Assembly (NCBI RefSeq): GCF_020532645.1 | Contig: NZ_JAJAUZ010000007.1 | Location: 62,001 to 126,000 of the forward strand | From: Streptomyces bambusae | Lineage (GTDB): Bacteria; Actinomycetota; Actinomycetes; Streptomycetales; Streptomycetaceae | Length of the DNA stretch: 64,000 nucleotides | Direction: 5' to 3' | Part shown: positions 61,019 through 64,000 of the stretch, one piece after another | How the letters are laid out: every line of letters starts with the position of its first letter | Position numbering within the stretch: position 1 is the stretch's first letter | Program-made: the position numbers and the translations under genes | Notes under the pieces: generated by a model | Databases searched by the model: none | The model's input: the letters and a program-made list of their open reading frames with translations, nothing else | Told to the model about the DNA's origin: nothing

Positions 61019-61732
61019 TCAGGCCTTCGTGATCGTGAATTCGTCGGCGCCCGTGCACTTGGAGCTGGGGGCGGTCCGTGTGACCAGCCAGCCGGGGGGG
61101 ATGGGCGAGAAGGAGCAGACGGTGGCGCTGGTCTGTGTCGTGAGTTTGGTGATGGTGTACTCGTAGGCGACGCCTGCGCAGCTGTAGCTGCCGGCGGCCC
61201 TGGTGACGACCCAGCCGGGGGGAATGGGCGAGAAGGAGCAGACGGTGGCGCTGGTCTGTGTCGTGAGTTTGGTGATGGTGTATTCGTTGGCGCCCGTGCA
61301 GCGGTAGCTGCCGACGGACCGTGTGACGACCCAGCCGGGGGGGATGGGCGAGAAGGAGCAGACGGTGGCGCTGGTCTGCGTCGTGAGTTTGGTGATGGTG
61401 TACTCGTAGGCGACGCCTGCGCAGCTGTAGCTGCCGGCGGCCCTGGTGACGACCCAGCCGGGGGGAATGGGCGAGAAGGAGCAGACGGTGGCGCTGGTCT
61501 GCGTCGTCAGTTCGGTGATCGTGTACTCGTTGTAGCCCCCGCAGCGGTAGCTGCCGACGGACCGTGTGACGACCCAGCCCGGGGGGATGGGCGAGTACGA
61601 GCAGATGGTGGTGCCGGCGAGCGGTTGCGGGGCTGCTTCCGCCTGGCCGGTCGTGGTGATCATCATCCCCAGGAGCAGCAGCGCGGCCGTCACCAGATGC
61701 GGGATTCTTCTTCTTAAGCCCTTTTCTTCCAC
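61019..61732 (-). CDS. Secreted protein of five alternating 40/41-aa repeats
   Basis: 237 aa from GTG 61732 (AGAGGA 6 bases upstream). Signal peptide (LVTAALLLLGMMITTTGQAEA), then five repeats of the form C-S-(F/Y)-SPIPPGW(V/L)VTR...C...(E)(Y/F)TIT with two Cys each. Two versions alternate: A (SVGSYRC.G.NEYTIT, 40 aa) and B (AAGSYSCAGVAYEYTIT, 41 aa), in order A-B-A-B-A'. The last copy is more divergent (TAPSSKC). There is no anchor or TM after the signal, so it is probably secreted. Function and family are not recognised. Confidence 0.85.
   Translation of the reverse strand: MEEKGLRRRIPHLVTAALLLLGMMITTTGQAEAAPQPLAGTTICSYSPIPPGWVVTRSVGSYRCGGYNEYTITELTTQTSATVCSFSPIPPGWVVTRAAGSYSCAGVAYEYTITKLTTQTSATVCSFSPIPPGWVVTRSVGSYRCTGANEYTITKLTTQTSATVCSFSPIPPGWVVTRAAGSYSCAGVAYEYTITKLTTQTSATVCSFSPIPPGWLVTRTAPSSKCTGADEFTITKA
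61088..61579. repeat. Alternating 120/123-bp tandem DNA repeats in the repeat-protein gene
   Basis: The shared CCAGCC-containing block recurs at 61088, 61211, 61331, 61454 and 61574, at steps of 123, 120, 123 and 120 bp. This gives a 243-bp higher-order unit that appears about twice. The copies are nearly identical at DNA level, so recent duplication or gene conversion is likely. Confidence 0.9.
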
Positions 61733-61768
61733 GGGAATCCTCTCGGCGATCCGGAATTGCCGAGACGC

Positions 61769-61798
61769 AACCTACGCAGCAGCAACTCGCACTGTCCA
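61769..61798 (-). promoter_or_regulatory. Putative promoter of the repeat-protein gene
   Basis: On the minus strand TGGACA (61798-61793) and TAGGTT (61774-61769) are 18 bases apart, matching the streptomycete consensus. The start of transcription would be near 61762, about 30 bases before the GTG. Confidence 0.5.
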
Positions 61799-61985
61799 CA
61801 ACGCAGTTGCCGGCAAAGCGCGAATAATGCGGTACGTCATGAAGATGAGCTTTCGGCGGGTCGTGAGCATTGCTCGCATGCGTGAAAGCGCATACATGTG
61901 CCCCCCGGGCTGTCCGTTCTCCCTGCCGCCTTCCGATTCAGCCACCGTACGTTTCCCGGGAAGACGACGACCCAGGAGACCTTCC

Positions 61986-63680
61986 ATGCCGTTCCACCCC
62001 AAGTACCGGTACGCCACGATGTACGACCTCGCGACCGACAGGCTGCACCTGATCCGGCCCGAGGGAGACTTCTGGCTGCGGTTGTGGGCGCAGGACAAGG
62101 AGTTGCAGCGGGTCCTCGCTTCTCAGGACGACGCCGTGCTCCTGAGCTGGGTATCCCGGGCCCTGGACGAGAACGCCTTCACCGACCCTGCGGAGGCCGC
62201 TGCCGTCCAGCACCTCGGATACCTCGCCGAGCGGAAGCCGGGGAGCAGCGGAGAATTCCTTGCGGCGGTGATGGCCGGGACGGCGAACAAGATCGGGGAG
62301 GCGGCCCTGCATCCGTCTCTCAGGCACTGGTGCTGGGGCAAGTGTCCCGAAGACAAGAGGGTCAAGTGCCAGGGAGGCAGCTGCCTGGCCTACAAGACCG
62401 GGGTCGGGCACCACCATCACTCCGCTGCCGCGGAGGTCGCGCATGCGGGCCCGGGTCCCCGCAAGCCGGTGACCCGTACGCCGAGGGACGCGGACAGGAA
62501 CGTCCTGGGACACGGGTCGTACACCGAGGCGGACGACGACGTCCTCGTCCCCGCGGGCGTCACGATCCGCTTCTGGACCCACCGGGACCGGGTGCTCAAC
62601 AAGAACGAGAAGTCCCGGGCGATCATCGCCGCCGGCGACCCGGTCGACACCAAGGGCCCGGGCGAGAAGGTGGAGAACCTCCTGGTCTCCCCCCTCAAGC
62701 CCGGGGAGGCCAAGGAGTCGGCGCACGCAACCCGCTACCTGCAGAACTGCTTCGAAGTGCGCCCGGGCGACGGCGACATCTACCTCTGCGGCGACTCGAT
62801 GGACGGCAGCCTCAAGTGCTACTTCTACGAGGGCACCGATGGTCACCACCATCCCGACTGCCAGGGCCTGCTGGGCCGCAAGGGGCGCCTGAAGGACGTC
62901 GTCCTGAACGGCGGCGTCATCAATTTCTGGACCTGCCGCGAGAAGGGCGTGACGACCGAGGAGGAGTCCGACCCCCGGCAGGACTACACCCAGGAGCAGT
63001 CCGACTACCACAACGACATGGCTGCATACGTGCAGTCGCTCGTCACCCTGCGGAAGACCAACCCGGTCCTGGCCTACCTCCAGGTGGCCTGCACCGCCCA
63101 CGCCACGCGCTACGAGCTGGACGTGGTGCCGCTGGAGACCAGGCAGGCCATCACCCACATCCTCAACGGGACCGAGCCCCGGGTCGACCACCTCTCGCTC
63201 GACCGGGCCGAGCGCGCCGAGCAGGTACGCCTGGTCTGGGCCCGGCTGCACGACCTGGAGTCCTGGGAGCAGGACTCCCTCTTCAAGCGCCCCACGTGGC
63301 AGCAGGTGTACAGCGACCTGTGCGACCGGCGTGACCGGGCGGCATACGCCACCGAAACCTTCAGAGGGCTGGTCCTCGGAGTACAGGCGTCGGGGCCCCG
63401 CAGCAGCATGCCGGCCGAGGTGTGGGACACGGGTCTCCACCGGCTGGAGGCGTTCGCGACTGCTGTCGAGAGCTGCTTCTACTACCCGCCGACCAGTGAG
63501 GCGGGCACCCGGCTCACGGCGTTCTGCACGTCTCTCCGGCAGGCCTCGGCCGGAGACTCCGCGGCACTCGCCGCGGTCGAGGCGCTCGCGGCCGGTCTGG
63601 AGTACCTGACGGGGCTCACGCCCACCGATCAGGCCCTCGGCCTCGTGGAACGGGAACAGCCCCTGCCCTGGTCCCAGTGA
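61986..63680 (+). CDS. Stv-like Cys/His domain protein, long form
   Basis: 564 aa from ATG 61986 (AGGAG 7-8 bases upstream). N-terminal helical part (1-115), then WCWGKCPEDK with Cys at 116, 120, 128 and 133 and HHHH at 142-145 (metal-site look). Next GHGSY (175-179), VPAGVTIRFWTH, C268, C278, H289, C292, GLLGR (294-298) and C317 (FWTCRE). The same motif order is seen in the 300-aa protein at 35633. The rest (330-564) is helical. No signal peptide. It is divergent from the secreted repeat gene (253-bp gap), so the two could share regulation. Confidence 0.7.
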   Translation: MPFHPKYRYATMYDLATDRLHLIRPEGDFWLRLWAQDKELQRVLASQDDAVLLSWVSRALDENAFTDPAEAAAVQHLGYLAERKPGSSGEFLAAVMAGTANKIGEAALHPSLRHWCWGKCPEDKRVKCQGGSCLAYKTGVGHHHHSAAAEVAHAGPGPRKPVTRTPRDADRNVLGHGSYTEADDDVLVPAGVTIRFWTHRDRVLNKNEKSRAIIAAGDPVDTKGPGEKVENLLVSPLKPGEAKESAHATRYLQNCFEVRPGDGDIYLCGDSMDGSLKCYFYEGTDGHHHPDCQGLLGRKGRLKDVVLNGGVINFWTCREKGVTTEEESDPRQDYTQEQSDYHNDMAAYVQSLVTLRKTNPVLAYLQVACTAHATRYELDVVPLETRQAITHILNGTEPRVDHLSLDRAERAEQVRLVWARLHDLESWEQDSLFKRPTWQQVYSDLCDRRDRAAYATETFRGLVLGVQASGPRSSMPAEVWDTGLHRLEAFATAVESCFYYPPTSEAGTRLTAFCTSLRQASAGDSAALAAVEALAAGLEYLTGLTPTDQALGLVEREQPLPWSQ

Positions 63681-63799
63681 CGGCCGGCGCCCCCGCGTGC
63701 CGGATCCCCTCCCATCCCGCACAGTGAGCCATGAGGAGCGGTGGCACGCGGCCGGCGACGTACGACGGCGACTGCGGACCGGCAGAGGAGGACACCGTC

Positions 63800-64000
63800 A
63801 TGGACCGAACGGCCACGTCCCGTGAGCTCCTCCCCGCGGACCACGTCATCGTCCTCTTCGGCGCGACGGGCGACCTCGCCAGGCGCAAGCTGCTGCCCGG
63901 CCTGTTCCACCTCGCCAAGGCGGGGTTCCTGCCGAGGCGGTGCCGTGTGGTCGGTACCGCCCCGGCCGCCGAGGCGCTGAGTGACGAAGCGTTCCGCGCC
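63800..64000 (+). CDS. zwf: Glucose-6-phosphate dehydrogenase, N-terminal part
   Basis: 67 codons to the window edge from ATG 63800 (GGAGG about 9 bases upstream). [20 protein letters not shown] is the NADP-binding Rossmann start typical of Zwf, followed by [18 protein letters not shown]. It opens the oxidative pentose phosphate pathway. The C-terminus, including the substrate site, is outside the window. The 119-bp gap upstream shows no gene. Confidence 0.88.
   Translation, partial: MDRTATSRELLPADHVIVLFGATGDLARRKLLPGLFHLAKAGFLPRRCRVVGTAPAAEALSDEAFRA

Noticed and set aside
61938..63722. Leftward open frame opposite the Cys/His gene
   Set aside because: Low-complexity translation without motifs; the rightward frame has conserved motifs and a strong ribosome site.

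Overview
The window is about 70% G+C with strong third-position G/C bias. It carries GTG and TTG starts, acyl carrier proteins, SARP/AfsR regulators, sortase machinery, a Stealth locus and a Gly-X-Y collagen-like protein. Together these point to an actinomycete chromosome, most likely Streptomyces. No tRNA, rRNA, transposase, integrase, CRISPR array or replication origin was seen.

Layout. 0.1-3.8 kb: a complete glutamate-type ABC importer operon (gluABCD) with a good promoter candidate and a near-perfect bidirectional terminator. 3.9-6.4 kb: a two-gene leftward operon of unknown function with lower-GC codon use. 6.5-7.8 kb: a stand-alone MraY paralog preceded by an overlapping 56-codon reading frame. 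8.0-13.4 kb: a small cysteine-containing protein, a FUSC-family membrane protein, an Ig-like surface protein with an unusual sorting tail coupled to a class F-type sortase, and an unknown protein. 13.8-16.1 kb: a PEBP protein, then a leftward trio of an ACP-like protein lacking the phosphopantetheine serine, a normal ACP, and a large protein whose C-terminus looks like a papain-fold (polymorphic toxin type) domain. 16.5-22.8 kb: cell-surface genes (PGRP-type amidase, collagen-like protein, 1061-aa DUF11-repeat protein ending in an LAxTG signal, YkuD-like L,D-transpeptidase). 23.0-28.7 kb: a polysaccharide operon of a Stealth phosphotransferase, an unknown protein and a GT4-Stealth fusion. 28.8-35.3 kb: a RelE/ParE-like small protein, a YtcJ-type amidohydrolase, a YcaC-type hydrolase, DoxX and DUF1275 membrane proteins, then a leftward DUF6092, nitroreductase and SnoaL-like operon, and Dps.

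36.5-57.4 kb is a leftward biosynthetic gene cluster that I cannot match to a known product. It encodes a P450, an acyl-CoA dehydrogenase-like enzyme, a FemAB/GNAT-like protein, an SRPBCC cyclase-like protein, a class III aminotransferase, an ACP, a single ketosynthase, a thioester-reductase-like SDR, an FMN reductase, an ATP-grasp ligase, a fused double alpha-oxoamine synthase, an SDR and a FabV-type enoyl reductase. It is headed by two tandem SARP/NB-ARC regulators. Upstream of the P450 are four heptamers at exact 11-bp spacing, the classic SARP operator geometry. The set suggests an ACP-bound acyl chain that is built, desaturated, condensed with an amino acid and/or reductively released and aminated. 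That is inference.

57.4-58.4 kb holds gene debris. 58.4-64 kb carries an alpha/beta hydrolase, a membrane Ser/Thr kinase with a DUF4115-like tail, a secreted protein made of five alternating 40/41-aa repeats, a Cys/His-rich protein that shares a domain with the protein at 35.6 kb, and the start of zwf (glucose-6-phosphate dehydrogenase).
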